Of a DNA stretch of 64,000 nt, positions 33,678-43,375 are shown in pieces. The position numbers and the translations under genes were made by a program. Position 1 is the first letter of the stretch. Every line of letters begins with the position of its first letter. The DNA is taken from positions 1 through 64,000 of the forward strand of contig NZ_BDAY01000003.1 of NCBI RefSeq assembly GCF_001612685.1. Reading direction: 5' to 3'. The notes under the pieces are model-generated. The model was given only the letters and a program-made list of their open reading frames with translations, was not told the DNA's origin and ran no database searches. Source of the stretch: Nocardia altamirensis NBRC 108246. GTDB taxonomy: Bacteria > Actinomycetota > Actinomycetes > Mycobacteriales > Mycobacteriaceae.

Positions 33678-33706
33678 AATAACGGCCCGGTAAATAACGT
33701 CACATT
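33678..33706 (+). promoter_or_regulatory. Family 1 promoter upstream of eccA
   Basis: AATAAC, 17-base spacer GGCCCGGTAAATAACGT, CACATT. It lies 124 bases before the eccA start, with the family 2 palindrome in between. Confidence 0.45.
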
Positions 33707-33744
33707 AGCTGTCGGATTTGCCCGCGCGGACCGCTCCGTAATCC

Positions 33745-33771
33745 TTCCCTCTGCTGGGAATGGCCTGGTCT
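33745..33771 (+). promoter_or_regulatory. Family 2 palindrome upstream of eccA
   Basis: TTCCCT-CTGC-TGGGAA at 33745-33760, with TGGTCT five bases later, which is a poor -10. A TTG-started 17-codon frame (33780-33833) follows and overlaps the eccA start codon (TTGA). Confidence 0.45.
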
Positions 33772-33829
33772 GTTCGCCCTTGCCGGACAGCTATGGTCAA
33801 GCTCGAGATCGTCTGAAGGGAAGTCCGAG

Positions 33830-35584
33830 TTGACAGCGGCTGAGGACGCGTTCTACACGGGTGTGCAAAGTCTGGGATTGGTCGCCGGTGGGGTGCGCAA
33901 CGATGAGCACGCGGCCGCCGCTTTCCTGGCGGCCACCAACCTTGATCCCGACATGTGCGATGCCTGGCTCGGGCGCGCGATGTCCGGCGAAGTCACCGCC
34001 GAGGTGATCTACGGCGCCTACCGATCAGTGCACAATCTGTACCGCGATCAACAGCGTGCGGGACTCGTCGATCGCGCACTGTGGTGCCAGGTCGAGATCG
34101 GCATGTACGGCCTGCGCGCCGCGATGGCGGATCGCGATCAGATCGCCATCGCCCAGGCCTGCTCCTATGCGTCGGCGGGCGAGTGGCGCGAGGCCGCCGC
34201 GATCATCGAGGATGTGCCGCGCGACGACGTCGCCGAATTCGTGCGCATGTCACTGTTCTTCCGCACCGGCCAGTGGACCGAAGTGCTTGCCGCGCGCACT
34301 GCCAAGCCGGTGCTGGAGGACGGGCTGCTCGATATCGCGGCCGAGCTGATGTCGGCCCAGTCACTGGCCCATCTCGGTCGATCCGGCGAAGCGCTGCCGC
34401 GCGCGCAACGGATCGTGGAGGAGGCCTCGTCGGGCAACCTGTCCTATATCTGGGCGGACGCGCATTTCTTGCTGGGAATGTTGTTGCGGCACAACGGGGA
34501 TCACGAGGTCGCCGAGAAGGTCCTCAAGGGCCTGCAAGGGTCGGGACTGTGGCAGGAACGCCCGCAATGGCAGCGCGCGGTCCGGGACAAGACCTATCAG
34601 CTCGAGGTCACTCCGGCCGAGGTCATCTCCTCGCGCACCGACAAGTGGGACCCCAAGTCCGGGGACGATCCGGCCGAGGTGGCGGCCACGGCCGCGCGCG
34701 CCGAGCGGGAAACCCTGCTGGCCGAGGCGTCCGACCTGCTGCGCGCGCAGATCGGCATGGATTCGGTCAAGGAGCAGGTCGATCGGCTGAAGTCCGGCGT
34801 GCTGATGGATCAGGTGCGGGTCAAGCGCGGACTCGCCGTCGACTCCAAGTCGCAGCACCTGATCTTCTCGGGCCCGCCCGGCACCGGTAAGACCACCATC
34901 GCGCGGGTGATCGCCAAGATCTTCGCCGGTCTCGGTGTCGTCGACAATGCGGACGTGGTCGAGGTGTCGCGCAACGACATGGTCGGCACCCATCTCGGCC
35001 ATACCGCGCCCAAGACCAACGCGCTGATCGATTCGGCGCTGGGCGGGGTGCTGTTCGTCGACGAGGCCTACACCCTGATCCAAGAGGGTCTTTCCGGCGG
35101 TGACGCCTTCGGTAAGGAGGCGGTCGACACCTTGCTGGCGCGCATGGAGAACGACCGCGACAAGCTGGTGGTGGTCATCGCCGGGTACGACGACGAGATC
35201 GATCGGTTCCTCGGCTCCAACGAGGGACTCGCGTCTCGATTCACCAAGCGGATCCGGTTCGCCAGCTACGACCCCGACGAGCTCGTCCAGATCGCCGATC
35301 ACATTGCGCAGAAGAAGGATTCGATTCTCTCCGAGGATGCGCGCGAGGTGCTGCGGGCCAGGTGCGCCGACTTGGCTGAGCGGCGCAAGAACGGTCGCCG
35401 CTTGATCGACCTCGCAGGCAACGGTCGTTTCGTGCGCAACGTCGTCGAGGCCGCCGAGGCCGAGCGCGACTACCGCTTCACCAGGGACAACCTGGATATC
35501 GGGTCGATGTCGGATCAGGAGCTGATGACCATCGACGCCTTCGACATCACCACCGCGCTAGAAGGGCTGGCGCGGACCACGTAG
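33830..35584 (+). CDS. eccA: EccA, AAA+ ATPase of the ESX secretion system
   Basis: 584 residues from TTG 33830, with AAGGGAAG upstream. Residues 1-270 form TPR-like helical repeats typical of EccA. The CbbX-type AAA+ domain has Walker A GPPGTGKTT (Lys354), Walker B LFVDEA (Asp411) and the SRFTKRIRF arginine-finger region. EccA is cytosolic and interacts with EspG and PE/PPE or Esx substrates during secretion. It is first in the order eccA-eccB-eccC, 24 bases before eccB, so the three are probably one operon. Length is standard. Confidence 0.93.
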   Translation: MTAAEDAFYTGVQSLGLVAGGVRNDEHAAAAFLAATNLDPDMCDAWLGRAMSGEVTAEVIYGAYRSVHNLYRDQQRAGLVDRALWCQVEIGMYGLRAAMADRDQIAIAQACSYASAGEWREAAAIIEDVPRDDVAEFVRMSLFFRTGQWTEVLAARTAKPVLEDGLLDIAAELMSAQSLAHLGRSGEALPRAQRIVEEASSGNLSYIWADAHFLLGMLLRHNGDHEVAEKVLKGLQGSGLWQERPQWQRAVRDKTYQLEVTPAEVISSRTDKWDPKSGDDPAEVAATAARAERETLLAEASDLLRAQIGMDSVKEQVDRLKSGVLMDQVRVKRGLAVDSKSQHLIFSGPPGTGKTTIARVIAKIFAGLGVVDNADVVEVSRNDMVGTHLGHTAPKTNALIDSALGGVLFVDEAYTLIQEGLSGGDAFGKEAVDTLLARMENDRDKLVVVIAGYDDEIDRFLGSNEGLASRFTKRIRFASYDPDELVQIADHIAQKKDSILSEDAREVLRARCADLAERRKNGRRLIDLAGNGRFVRNVVEAAEAERDYRFTRDNLDIGSMSDQELMTIDAFDITTALEGLARTT

Positions 35585-35608
35585 GTCTGGCGGAAGGAAC
35601 GAAAACCG

Positions 35609-37165
35609 GTGGCGCGCTTTCGAGTAGTGACCAAATACCAGGTCTCTGGTTGGCGGTTCCTGCTGCGTCGGATCGAGCACGCGCTGGTGCGCCGCGACGC
35701 CTCCATGATGGACGACCCGGCGCGGGGCCGGTCCACCGCGTTGTCCATCGGGATTGCGCTCGCCTGTGTCGGCATCGCAGGCGCGGCGGTGCTCGGATTC
35801 TTCAAGCCGGACAAGAAGATCGCGAACTCCAAGATCGTTGCCGAATCCGATACCGGCGCTTTGTTCGTTCGCGTCGGTGACCGGATGTTCCCGGCGCTGA
35901 ACCTGACCTCGGCGCGACTGGTGGTCGGATCGGCGGAGAATCCGGTGCGGGTCTCGCGCGCCGAACTCGCGAAGTTTCCGCGCGGGCCATGGGTCGGCAT
36001 TCCTGGTGCGCCGGGCAGCATCGTCGATTCGGGCGACCGGAAATCGTCGTGGACGGTGTGCGACACCGCGAAACTCGGTGCGGCCGCCCCGGTGAGCCCG
36101 ACGACCGGGCTCCCGACCGTCACGCTGTCGCCGGTGCGCACCACCGCGATAGGCGGCCCGCTCACCGTGGACGGCGACGCCATCCGTGGGCTTGCTCCCG
36201 GTGAAGCCAGATTGTTCCGGGACAGCTCGACGACGTGGCTGGTGTACGCCGACGCAGCAAAGGGAGTGGTGCGCGCGTCGATCGATCTGCGTGATTCGCC
36301 CGCCGTGCTCGCCCTCGGCATCGACCCGACGGCGGCCATTGTCGCGGTCTCCAAGGGCCTGATCGGCGCGATCCCCGAGGTGCCACCGATCCGTGTGCCG
36401 GTGATACCGGGTGCGGGCGAGACGGCATCGCTGCGTTCCGGGCCGAGTGTGCCCGTCGGTTCGGTGCTGACCGTGTCCACCCCCGATCGGGGTTCCTCTC
36501 ATTATGTTGTCTCGCAATCCGGTGTGGTGCAGGTGAATTCGGTGGTGGCCGCGATGCTGCGTAGCGCGGATTCGCACGGTTCGGCGTCGAGCCGCATCGT
36601 CGGCCCCGATGTGATCGCGGCGAATCTTCGGCCCGGTTCCTGGCCGGGGACCGAGGCCTTTCCGGCCGACCCGGTCAAGCTCGTCGATCCGGCCCGCTTC
36701 GGGGTGACCTGCTATCACTGGTCGCGCACGGGGACCGAACAGAACGCCGTGACCGAACTGCTCGTCGGTCGGCAGCTGCCGTTGCGGGCGGAGGAACAGA
36801 GTCGCGTCGTCGATTCGGTGACCGCGCCGATATCACGGGGCGGCACCGCCGATTCCGCATATCTGCCGCGGAACACGGGCCGCTTCGTCCAGGTGACCGG
36901 TGCCGACCCGGCCTCGTCGCGGCGCGAATCGCTGTACTGGATTTCCGACAGCGGGGTCCGCTACGGGATCGATATCGGGCAGAGCCAGACGGGCACCGAT
37001 CCGACGCTCGCGGCACTCGGGCTGCGCACACCCGTTACGGCGCCGTGGAGCATCGTCTCGCTGTTCGCGGTCGGGCCGACGCTGTCCCAGCGTGATGCCA
37101 AAGTGGTGCACGACGGCATCCCGTCCAACAAGCTTGTCGCTGGGCTCGGCGGTGAGGCCCGGTGA
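35609..37165 (+). CDS. eccB: EccB, ESX core membrane component
   Basis: 518 residues from GTG 35609. The N-terminus TKYQVSGWRFLLRRIEHALVRRD is the EccB signature (usual form TKVQVSGHRFLRRRLEHALVRRD). One membrane helix at about 43-65 is followed by a large periplasmic domain with the repeated four-fold pattern of EccB. EccB forms part of the EccB-C-D-E membrane complex. Its stop overlaps the EccC start (GTGA). Confidence 0.93.
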   Translation: MARFRVVTKYQVSGWRFLLRRIEHALVRRDASMMDDPARGRSTALSIGIALACVGIAGAAVLGFFKPDKKIANSKIVAESDTGALFVRVGDRMFPALNLTSARLVVGSAENPVRVSRAELAKFPRGPWVGIPGAPGSIVDSGDRKSSWTVCDTAKLGAAAPVSPTTGLPTVTLSPVRTTAIGGPLTVDGDAIRGLAPGEARLFRDSSTTWLVYADAAKGVVRASIDLRDSPAVLALGIDPTAAIVAVSKGLIGAIPEVPPIRVPVIPGAGETASLRSGPSVPVGSVLTVSTPDRGSSHYVVSQSGVVQVNSVVAAMLRSADSHGSASSRIVGPDVIAANLRPGSWPGTEAFPADPVKLVDPARFGVTCYHWSRTGTEQNAVTELLVGRQLPLRAEEQSRVVDSVTAPISRGGTADSAYLPRNTGRFVQVTGADPASSRRESLYWISDSGVRYGIDIGQSQTGTDPTLAALGLRTPVTAPWSIVSLFAVGPTLSQRDAKVVHDGIPSNKLVAGLGGEAR

Positions 37166-40100
37166 CGAGCACGCGCCGATTCGTCCGGCCCGCCCGCATG
37201 GAGCGCGGCCCGAAAGCGCCCGCCGTCACCGAGCTGCGGCTGGAGCCACCGACCGAACTGCAGAAGCCGGTGCCCGCGTCGCGGATCAAGATGATCATGC
37301 CGGTGGTCATGGTCGCGGCCATGGTCGGCATGGTGGTGATGATGTTCCGCGGCGGCGGGGCGATGTCGCCGATGATGCTGTTCTTCCCGATCATGATGAT
37401 GGTCTCGATGGCGGGCATGATGGGCGGCTCGATGTTCGGCGGCGCCGGTGCCGGCGGTAGCGCCGCCGACCTCAACGAGGAACGCAAAGACTACCTGCGC
37501 AGTGTCGCCGACAACCGGAAGACGGTGCGGGAAGCCGAGATCGAGCTGCACGAGTACCTGCGGCACACCCATCCCGGCCCGGCAGGCCTGGCCAGGCTGA
37601 TCGGCGGCAAGCGGATGTGGGAGGTGCAGGTCGCCAGCCCGCAGTTCCTGCGGGTGCGGGTCGGCCGCGGCCGGATCCCGAATCAAGTCAGGGTGATCGT
37701 GCCGGAGGCGGCGCCGACCTCGGACCTCGACCCGGTCGGCGTGGTCGAGCTGACGAAGTTCGCGAAGGCGTACTCCACCGTCGGCGGGATGCCGGTCGCC
37801 ATCAATCTGCTGTCGGCGCCGCAGGTCGGGATCGACGGTGATGCCGAGGCGGTGGCGGGTCTGGTGCGGGCGATGATTGCCGAGGTGGTGGTGTTGCACG
37901 GGCCGGACCAGGTGGCGGTGGCCGCGGTGCTCACGGATCCCGATGCGCCGCAATGGTCCTGGCTGAAATGGTTGCCGCACACCCAGCACGCCAGCGACAC
38001 CGATGCGATCGGACCGAGCAGGATGGTGTACCGCACCGTCGCGGAGTTGCGGGCCAAGGTGCTTGCCGGGCTCAATCGTGGTCCGTTCTCGGCGAATTCC
38101 GAACCCTCGCTCGACCGCAAGCATTTTCTGCTGATCGTCGAGGTCGGCGGCGCCGGGACCGACCGCGATATCTCGGGTATCGACGGCTGCACCTGGTTGC
38201 GCCTCGGGCCCGCGGAGCAGACCTTGCCGCGTGCGCTGAAATTCGTGGTGGACGAGGACAGTTCGTTGCACGAGGTGACCTCGCGGGGCAAGCGGCGGGT
38301 CGGCGTCGCCGACACCATGGCCATCCCCGCGGTGACCGCGGTGGCCCGCAGCGTGTCGCCGTACCGGCTGTCCACCGTGGTGGAAGCCGTTGCCGCGGAA
38401 CAGGCCAAAGGTGGCACCTCGTGGGAGGAGATGGTCGGCATAGCTGATCCCGGCCACATCCTGGTCGAGCGCCGCTGGCCGCGGCTGCGCGACGCCGATC
38501 GGTCGCGGTTGAACATCCCGTTCGGGCACGATCCGGCAGGCAGCGTCGTCTATCTCGACATCAAGGAATCGGCCGAGGAGGGCATGGGCCCGCACGGGAT
38601 GTGCATCGGCGCCACCGGTTCCGGTAAGTCGGAATTCCTGCGGACGCTTGTGCTTTCGGCCATCGCCACGCATTCGCCGGACGTGTTGAACCTGCTGCTC
38701 GTCGACTTCAAGGGCGGCGCGACCTTCCTCGGCTTCGACCGGCTGTCGCACGTGACCGCCGTGGTGACGAACATGGAGGAGGAGGCTGATCTCGTCACCC
38801 GCATGGAGGACGTGATCAACGGCGAAATGGCACGACGGCAACGGATTCTGCGCGATGCGGGCAACTTCGCCAGCGTCGCCGACTACGAGCGGGCCCGCGA
38901 GCAAGGGGCTCAGCTGCCGCCGCTGCCGACGCTGTTGATCATCCTCGACGAGTTCGCCGAATTGCTGGAGCAGTACCCGAATTTCGCGAAGCTGTTCGTG
39001 GCCATCGGCAGGCTCGGTCGTTCGCTGCGGATCCATCTGCTGCTGTCCTCGCAGAAGGTGCCCGCCAATCGGATGGGTGAGCTGGAAGCTCACCTGTCCT
39101 ATCGAATTGCGTTGCGCACCAATCAAACCAGCGATTCCCGCGATGCCATCGGCACCGCAGACGCCTACCATCTGCCGAAGAAGCCCGGCGCGGGTTACCT
39201 GCGGGTCGGCTCCGGTGAGCTGCAGCGGTTCCAGGCTGCCTATGTCGGCGCACCGTATGCGCCGCCGGTGCAGGTCTCGGCGGTCAGCGCGCAGCGCGCG
39301 CGCCGGGTCGGCGGCGGGTACAAGCCGCCGCAGGCATTCACTGCCGGGCAGGTCATCGACGTGCGGCCCGCGCCACAGCTGGAGCCGGAGCCGGAGGTGA
39401 CGCCGGATGTGCCGGGGGCCGATCCGTTGACCGTGATGGAGACGGCGCTGCAGCAATTTGCCGGACACGGCCGACCCGCGCACAAGATGTGGCTGCCGCC
39501 GCTGGTCGTGCCGCCGACGCTGGACGCGCTGGTGCCCACGGTGACGGCGGGCATGCTGCAGCTGCCGCTGGCCATCGTGGACAAGCCGCGCCAGCAACGT
39601 CAGGATGTGTGGACGGTCGACATGTCCGGGGCGGGTGGACATGTCGCGGTCGTCGGTGGACCGCAATCCGGGAAATCAACGGCCCTGCAGACTTTGGTCG
39701 TGTCGGCTGCCTCGACACACACTCCCGAACAGGTGCAGTTCTACTGCCTCGATTTTTCCGGTGGTCTCTCGAGTCTGCGCAAGCTCCCCCATGTGGGATC
39801 GGTCGCTTCGTCACGCGATGTCGACCGGATTCGGCGCACCTTCGCCCTTATCACGAATCTCCTGGCGCACCGACAGTCGCTGTTCGCCGAACTCGGCGTC
39901 GACACCATGCGCGAATTCCGGCGTCGGCGTAGCTCAGCTCGCGAATCCGCGGAACTCTCCGCTCGTGGCGATCTGTTCGGCGATGTCTTCCTCGTCATCG
40001 ACGGCTGGGATCTCGGCTTCGCGGTGAGCGGGCCGTTCTACGACGAATACATGCCGGTCCTGGAATCCATTGCGGTGCAGGGCCTCAACTACGGTATCCA

Positions 40101-41178
40101 CCTCGTGCTCAGCAGTTCACGCTGGGCGGCGGTGCGACCCGGTATCAAGGACCTGGTGCAGACGCGCCTGGAGATGCGTCTCGGCGATCTCACCGACACT
40201 GTCTTCATGCAGCACCGCACCATCGTCGCGGCGATTCCCGCGGATCGTCCGGGACGGTGTATCTCCACCGAGGCGCTACACATGCTCACCGCATTGCCGC
40301 GGATCGACGGCAGCGGTGAATCCGATTCTGCCGCTGCGGGTTTGTCGGCCGCGATCGAGCAGATCGGGCAGACCTACCGTGGCCGTCACGCGCCTGAGGT
40401 GCGATTGCTGCCCGCGCAAGTCGGCTTGGCAGAGATTCGTGCACAACTGCCCGAACCGGTGACTGCGGCCGATCGACTGGTGGTCCCGTTCGGTATGCGC
40501 GAGTCCGACCTCGGCGCCGCTGCCATCGATTTCGGTGTCTCGCCGCACTTTGTCGTATTCGGTTCGTCCGGCTGCGGAAAATCGACGGTGCTCGCGGCGC
40601 TGTTGGAAACGATCCGAACTCAGTTCACCCCTGCGCAGGCGAGGGTCCTGCTCATCGACTACCGCCGTACCCATCTGGACGTGGTCCCGGATGAACTGTT
40701 GATCGGTTACTTGACCAGCGAGCGTGATGTGGTGGACGGCCTGCCCGCATTCGCGGCGAAGATGCGCAGCAGGCGCCCCCCCGACGGGGTGACCTCGCAG
40801 CAGCTCAAAGAGCGCTCCTGGTGGAGCGGTCCGGAGATCTTCGTGGTCATCGATGACTACCACATGGTGGTGCAGCGTGGCATGGGCAACCCGCTCGACG
40901 CGATCAAGGACATCATCGTGGACGGCAGGGACACGGGTCTGCACATCATCGCGGCGCGCAACATCGCACAGGCTGATTCGGCGCTGTACGACAATGTGCT
41001 CGGTCAGGTCAAGAACCTCAATTCGTCGGGTCTGATCATGGACGGCTCGAAGTTCGACGGCATGCTGATCGGCGACGTGAAGCCGACCAAGCAGCCGGTC
41101 GGCCGGGGCATCTTCGTCGAGCCGCTGCTTTCCCGGCGCGATCTCGTCCAGGCGGCGTGGTCACCAGTCACCGGTTGA
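37162..41178 (+). CDS. eccC: EccC, FtsK/SpoIIIE-type motor ATPase with three nucleotide-binding domains
   Basis: 1338 residues, one polypeptide rather than split EccCa/EccCb. Two helices at about residues 40-90 (rich in Met) precede a DUF domain. Three P-loops follow: GATGSGKSE (Lys489), GGPQSGKST (Lys838) and GSSGCGKST (Lys1140). The first ATPase has DEFAELLE for Walker B. EccC recognises the C-terminal signal of Esx partners and powers export. The single-chain form occurs in ESX-2, -3, -4 and -5 but not in ESX-1 of M. tuberculosis, which argues for an ESX-2-like core. GTG start overlaps the eccB stop. Confidence 0.95.
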   Translation: MTSTRRFVRPARMERGPKAPAVTELRLEPPTELQKPVPASRIKMIMPVVMVAAMVGMVVMMFRGGGAMSPMMLFFPIMMMVSMAGMMGGSMFGGAGAGGSAADLNEERKDYLRSVADNRKTVREAEIELHEYLRHTHPGPAGLARLIGGKRMWEVQVASPQFLRVRVGRGRIPNQVRVIVPEAAPTSDLDPVGVVELTKFAKAYSTVGGMPVAINLLSAPQVGIDGDAEAVAGLVRAMIAEVVVLHGPDQVAVAAVLTDPDAPQWSWLKWLPHTQHASDTDAIGPSRMVYRTVAELRAKVLAGLNRGPFSANSEPSLDRKHFLLIVEVGGAGTDRDISGIDGCTWLRLGPAEQTLPRALKFVVDEDSSLHEVTSRGKRRVGVADTMAIPAVTAVARSVSPYRLSTVVEAVAAEQAKGGTSWEEMVGIADPGHILVERRWPRLRDADRSRLNIPFGHDPAGSVVYLDIKESAEEGMGPHGMCIGATGSGKSEFLRTLVLSAIATHSPDVLNLLLVDFKGGATFLGFDRLSHVTAVVTNMEEEADLVTRMEDVINGEMARRQRILRDAGNFASVADYERAREQGAQLPPLPTLLIILDEFAELLEQYPNFAKLFVAIGRLGRSLRIHLLLSSQKVPANRMGELEAHLSYRIALRTNQTSDSRDAIGTADAYHLPKKPGAGYLRVGSGELQRFQAAYVGAPYAPPVQVSAVSAQRARRVGGGYKPPQAFTAGQVIDVRPAPQLEPEPEVTPDVPGADPLTVMETALQQFAGHGRPAHKMWLPPLVVPPTLDALVPTVTAGMLQLPLAIVDKPRQQRQDVWTVDMSGAGGHVAVVGGPQSGKSTALQTLVVSAASTHTPEQVQFYCLDFSGGLSSLRKLPHVGSVASSRDVDRIRRTFALITNLLAHRQSLFAELGVDTMREFRRRRSSARESAELSARGDLFGDVFLVIDGWDLGFAVSGPFYDEYMPVLESIAVQGLNYGIHLVLSSSRWAAVRPGIKDLVQTRLEMRLGDLTDTVFMQHRTIVAAIPADRPGRCISTEALHMLTALPRIDGSGESDSAAAGLSAAIEQIGQTYRGRHAPEVRLLPAQVGLAEIRAQLPEPVTAADRLVVPFGMRESDLGAAAIDFGVSPHFVVFGSSGCGKSTVLAALLETIRTQFTPAQARVLLIDYRRTHLDVVPDELLIGYLTSERDVVDGLPAFAAKMRSRRPPDGVTSQQLKERSWWSGPEIFVVIDDYHMVVQRGMGNPLDAIKDIIVDGRDTGLHIIAARNIAQADSALYDNVLGQVKNLNSSGLIMDGSKFDGMLIGDVKPTKQPVGRGIFVEPLLSRRDLVQAAWSPVTG

Positions 41179-41222
41179 CGAGCAGGCGGGACGGGCTGCC
41201 ATGCGCTGGCCATCGGAAAGTC

Positions 41223-41249
41223 TCTCCACTGCTGGGAATAGCTTAACGT
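41223..41249 (+). promoter_or_regulatory. Family 2 motif and -10 before the PE gene
   Basis: TCTCCA-CTGC-TGGGAA at 41223-41238, five bases, TAACGT at 41244-41249, a good -10. It would start a transcript of about 45 bases of leader before the PE gene and allow separate control of PE, PPE and the esx genes. Confidence 0.55.
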
Positions 41250-41300
41250 TCCTTTTGTATCGCTCATTACGAGCTGGCGCGAGTCGATAGGACGATCCTC

Positions 41301-41621
41301 ATGTCTTTCGAAATCTATCCAGAGCAGCTCCCCCTCATCGGTGCGCAGCAATCCGCGAACGCGGCGAGCTTATCGGCAACAACGGGTGCCATGCAGGTCG
41401 CGGCTGTGCCCGTGCCCGCAGCTGCCGACGTCGTGAGCGCCTGGGCCGCAGGATTTCTCCAGGGCTATCAGCCGGGCTTCTTCGGCATGACGACCACCCC
41501 TGGCATCGCCCATTTGGCTACCGGTTCTCAGGTGCTGACTCCGGTCGCCGCCTCGTACACCGCCTCCGACCTGAACGGCGGCCCAGCCATCGCCGCCGCG
41601 GCCTCGACGCTACCGGCCTAG
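41301..41621 (+). CDS. PE-family protein
   Basis: 106 residues. The helical hairpin with PEQLPLIGAQQSANAASL replaces the usual PE region, with a Pro-Glu at positions 7-8. The C-terminal segment carries YTASD (86-90), a YxxxD export signal typical of the PE partner in PE-PPE heterodimers. AGGAC lies upstream of the ATG. Followed 27 bases later by the PPE gene, the standard pairing. Confidence 0.8.
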   Translation: MSFEIYPEQLPLIGAQQSANAASLSATTGAMQVAAVPVPAAADVVSAWAAGFLQGYQPGFFGMTTTPGIAHLATGSQVLTPVAASYTASDLNGGPAIAAAASTLPA

Positions 41622-41648
41622 GGCACGAGAGCTAAGGGTCAAGCCGCC

Positions 41649-42941
41649 ATGCTTCCGTTCGAACTCGGTGCCACGCTGCCGGAAATCGCCTGTATCAGAT
41701 TGCTGTCCGGTCCAGGCGAGCTGCCGATGAACGCCACCGCCGCCGCCTACGCCAACATGGCCGACGCCCTCGTCGCGGCCGCAGGCGGTTCCGACGGCTC
41801 CACCAGAAGCCTGGGGGATTCGTGGCGCAGCGAGACGTCGGACAAGGCGCAGGCCGCGTTTCACCGACACGCGAACTGGTTACGGCAGCAGTCCTCGGTC
41901 GCAGGTCAGGTGGCTGCTGCGGCCGCCACAGTAGCCGCAGCCTATTCGGCGGCACGGACCTACGCCGCGGCGACGCTTCCGATCATCATGACGAACCGGG
42001 TAGCCTTCGCCAGCCTCACGATGACCAATACGATGGGGCAGAATTCCCCGGCCATCGCGGTGAACGAGACCGTGTATTACCTGTTGTGGCTGCAAACGAC
42101 TGCGGTCATGAATGGCTATGCGAGCCAAGTGATGGGCGCGATGGCGACCATTCCGCCGCCTGCGCCGCCACCGCATATTGTCATGCCAGGCGGTATGGGC
42201 GCGCCGCACCTCGGCATGGATGGGCTCGGCGATCCGGCTGGACTCGGCAAAACCCTGACCGACGCGACGAATGCCGCGAACTCCGCGGCTGAGCAAGTCG
42301 CCAATCAGGCGGTCAACGGTGCCGCGGACCCGGTGTCCAAGGCGGCCGAGTCACTCACGGATCCGGCAACATCACCGGAGTCACTTGCCCAGCAGGCAAT
42401 TCCGGACGGGAACCAGGCCACTATGTCGCCAGCCGACACACTCGCCGATCCCGGCGCGAGCGGGGTCGACGGGGGATTGGCACAGCAAGGCTTCCTCGGC
42501 ACCTCGCCCTACTCCGCAACCCTCGCCGGCTTGAACGGCGGCGTGGGCAGCATGTCCGCCCTCGGCATGATCCGTGGCGGGCTCGGCTCGATGTCGGGTG
42601 CCTCGACCGGGTTCCGGATGCCGTCGAGTTGGCCATCGGGCCCAGGCACTGCTTTTGGCGCCGCAACGCCCCCACCGGCCGGCGCGCCCTTCGCGCCGCC
42701 GATGGCGCCGACCGGCGCCACGGCGCCTGTCGGACAACTGCTCCGGCGTCACGAGGACACCGAGCGCGGTCCAGGCCGAGTGTTCGTGCCCGGCATGCAG
42801 TACGAGGTGCCCACGCTCGAACAGGCGCCTGCCTTCGGCGTCCTCGAATACCACGACGAGGACGCCATCGAAGCGGTGGCAGCGGAGTCAGTGCTGCTCG
42901 GTGTCCTCGGGCCCGACGATGATGCCGAGTTTCGGCCATAG
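41649..42941 (+). CDS. PPE-family protein
   Basis: 430 residues. The N-terminal 160 residues are a PPE-like bundle (AYANMADALVAAA, SWRSETSDKAQ turn, then YAAATLPIIM). Instead of the strict Pro-Pro-Glu, the N-terminus reads MLPFELGATLPE, so the family name is by fold and position. The second half is rich in Gly, Met and Pro with no known domain. EspG chaperones recognise the tip of this bundle; espG is four genes downstream. Confidence 0.78.
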   Translation: MLPFELGATLPEIACIRLLSGPGELPMNATAAAYANMADALVAAAGGSDGSTRSLGDSWRSETSDKAQAAFHRHANWLRQQSSVAGQVAAAAATVAAAYSAARTYAAATLPIIMTNRVAFASLTMTNTMGQNSPAIAVNETVYYLLWLQTTAVMNGYASQVMGAMATIPPPAPPPHIVMPGGMGAPHLGMDGLGDPAGLGKTLTDATNAANSAAEQVANQAVNGAADPVSKAAESLTDPATSPESLAQQAIPDGNQATMSPADTLADPGASGVDGGLAQQGFLGTSPYSATLAGLNGGVGSMSALGMIRGGLGSMSGASTGFRMPSSWPSGPGTAFGAATPPPAGAPFAPPMAPTGATAPVGQLLRRHEDTERGPGRVFVPGMQYEVPTLEQAPAFGVLEYHDEDAIEAVAAESVLLGVLGPDDDAEFRP

Positions 42942-43002
42942 AACGTCCCCGGTGATTGTGCACCGAGGCCGAAGTTGAGACCGATCTGGAAGGAAGATCA
43001 AA

Positions 43003-43332
43003 ATGGCATACTCATTCGAAGGTGACCCGGCTCAGGTAAGGGCGACCGGTGTGAAGACCGAGGCGCTTACCCAAGAGATGAACGGATTGCTCGGCCGGAT
43101 GCTCGGCATTGCGGACCAGCTGCGTCCGATACTGAAATCTCCGATTACCGGCGTGGCGACGCAGAATGCGTTCACGAACAACGATGGCATCGGTCGCAAG
43201 ATGACGGGGAACATGTCCGAAATCGGCACCAATCTCGGTGTCGGCGCGGCCAAGGTGGATGATCAGGATGCCAATTCGGGCCAACAGGTCAACGCTGTCA
43301 CCGGGGGCTCCGTAGTGGACACCAAATTCTAG
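43003..43332 (+). CDS. Esx/WXG100-type protein (EsxB-like position)
   Basis: 109 residues. Two helical halves are joined by a turn (SPITGVATQNAF) where WXG would be expected; Trp is absent altogether. The C-terminal end is polar and lacks a YxxxD motif. AGGAAGAT precedes the ATG. It is followed by a second Esx-size gene, as in all ESX loci, so the pair should form the secreted heterodimer. Confidence 0.78.
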   Translation: MAYSFEGDPAQVRATGVKTEALTQEMNGLLGRMLGIADQLRPILKSPITGVATQNAFTNNDGIGRKMTGNMSEIGTNLGVGAAKVDDQDANSGQQVNAVTGGSVVDTKF

Positions 43333-43375
43333 ATCGTCGCGGATATTGTTCCCGATGTAGCTGAAAGGAAATGTA

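Larger units (their letters stand above)
33191..33829. other. Complex regulatory intergenic region between papA5-like and eccA
   Basis: This 639-base region holds two hairpins in the papA5-like leader (33228-33271, 9-bp arms GGCAGAGGA/TCCTCTGCC; 33279-33311, 10-bp arms GTGACGACCA/TGGTCGTCAC). It also holds two back-to-back family 1 promoters (33352-33407), a family 2 palindrome (33479-33494), a 16-bp hairpin (33563-33603), another family 1 promoter (33678-33706) and another family 2 palindrome (33745-33760). A 93-codon frame at 33401-33682 has no ribosome site and overlaps the hairpin; I do not call it. Confidence 0.55.

Noticed and set aside
33401..33682. 93-codon plus-strand frame between papA5-like and eccA
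   Set aside because: Its GTG overlaps the proposed -10, there is no ribosome site, and it runs through a 16-bp perfect hairpin; composition is not protein-like.
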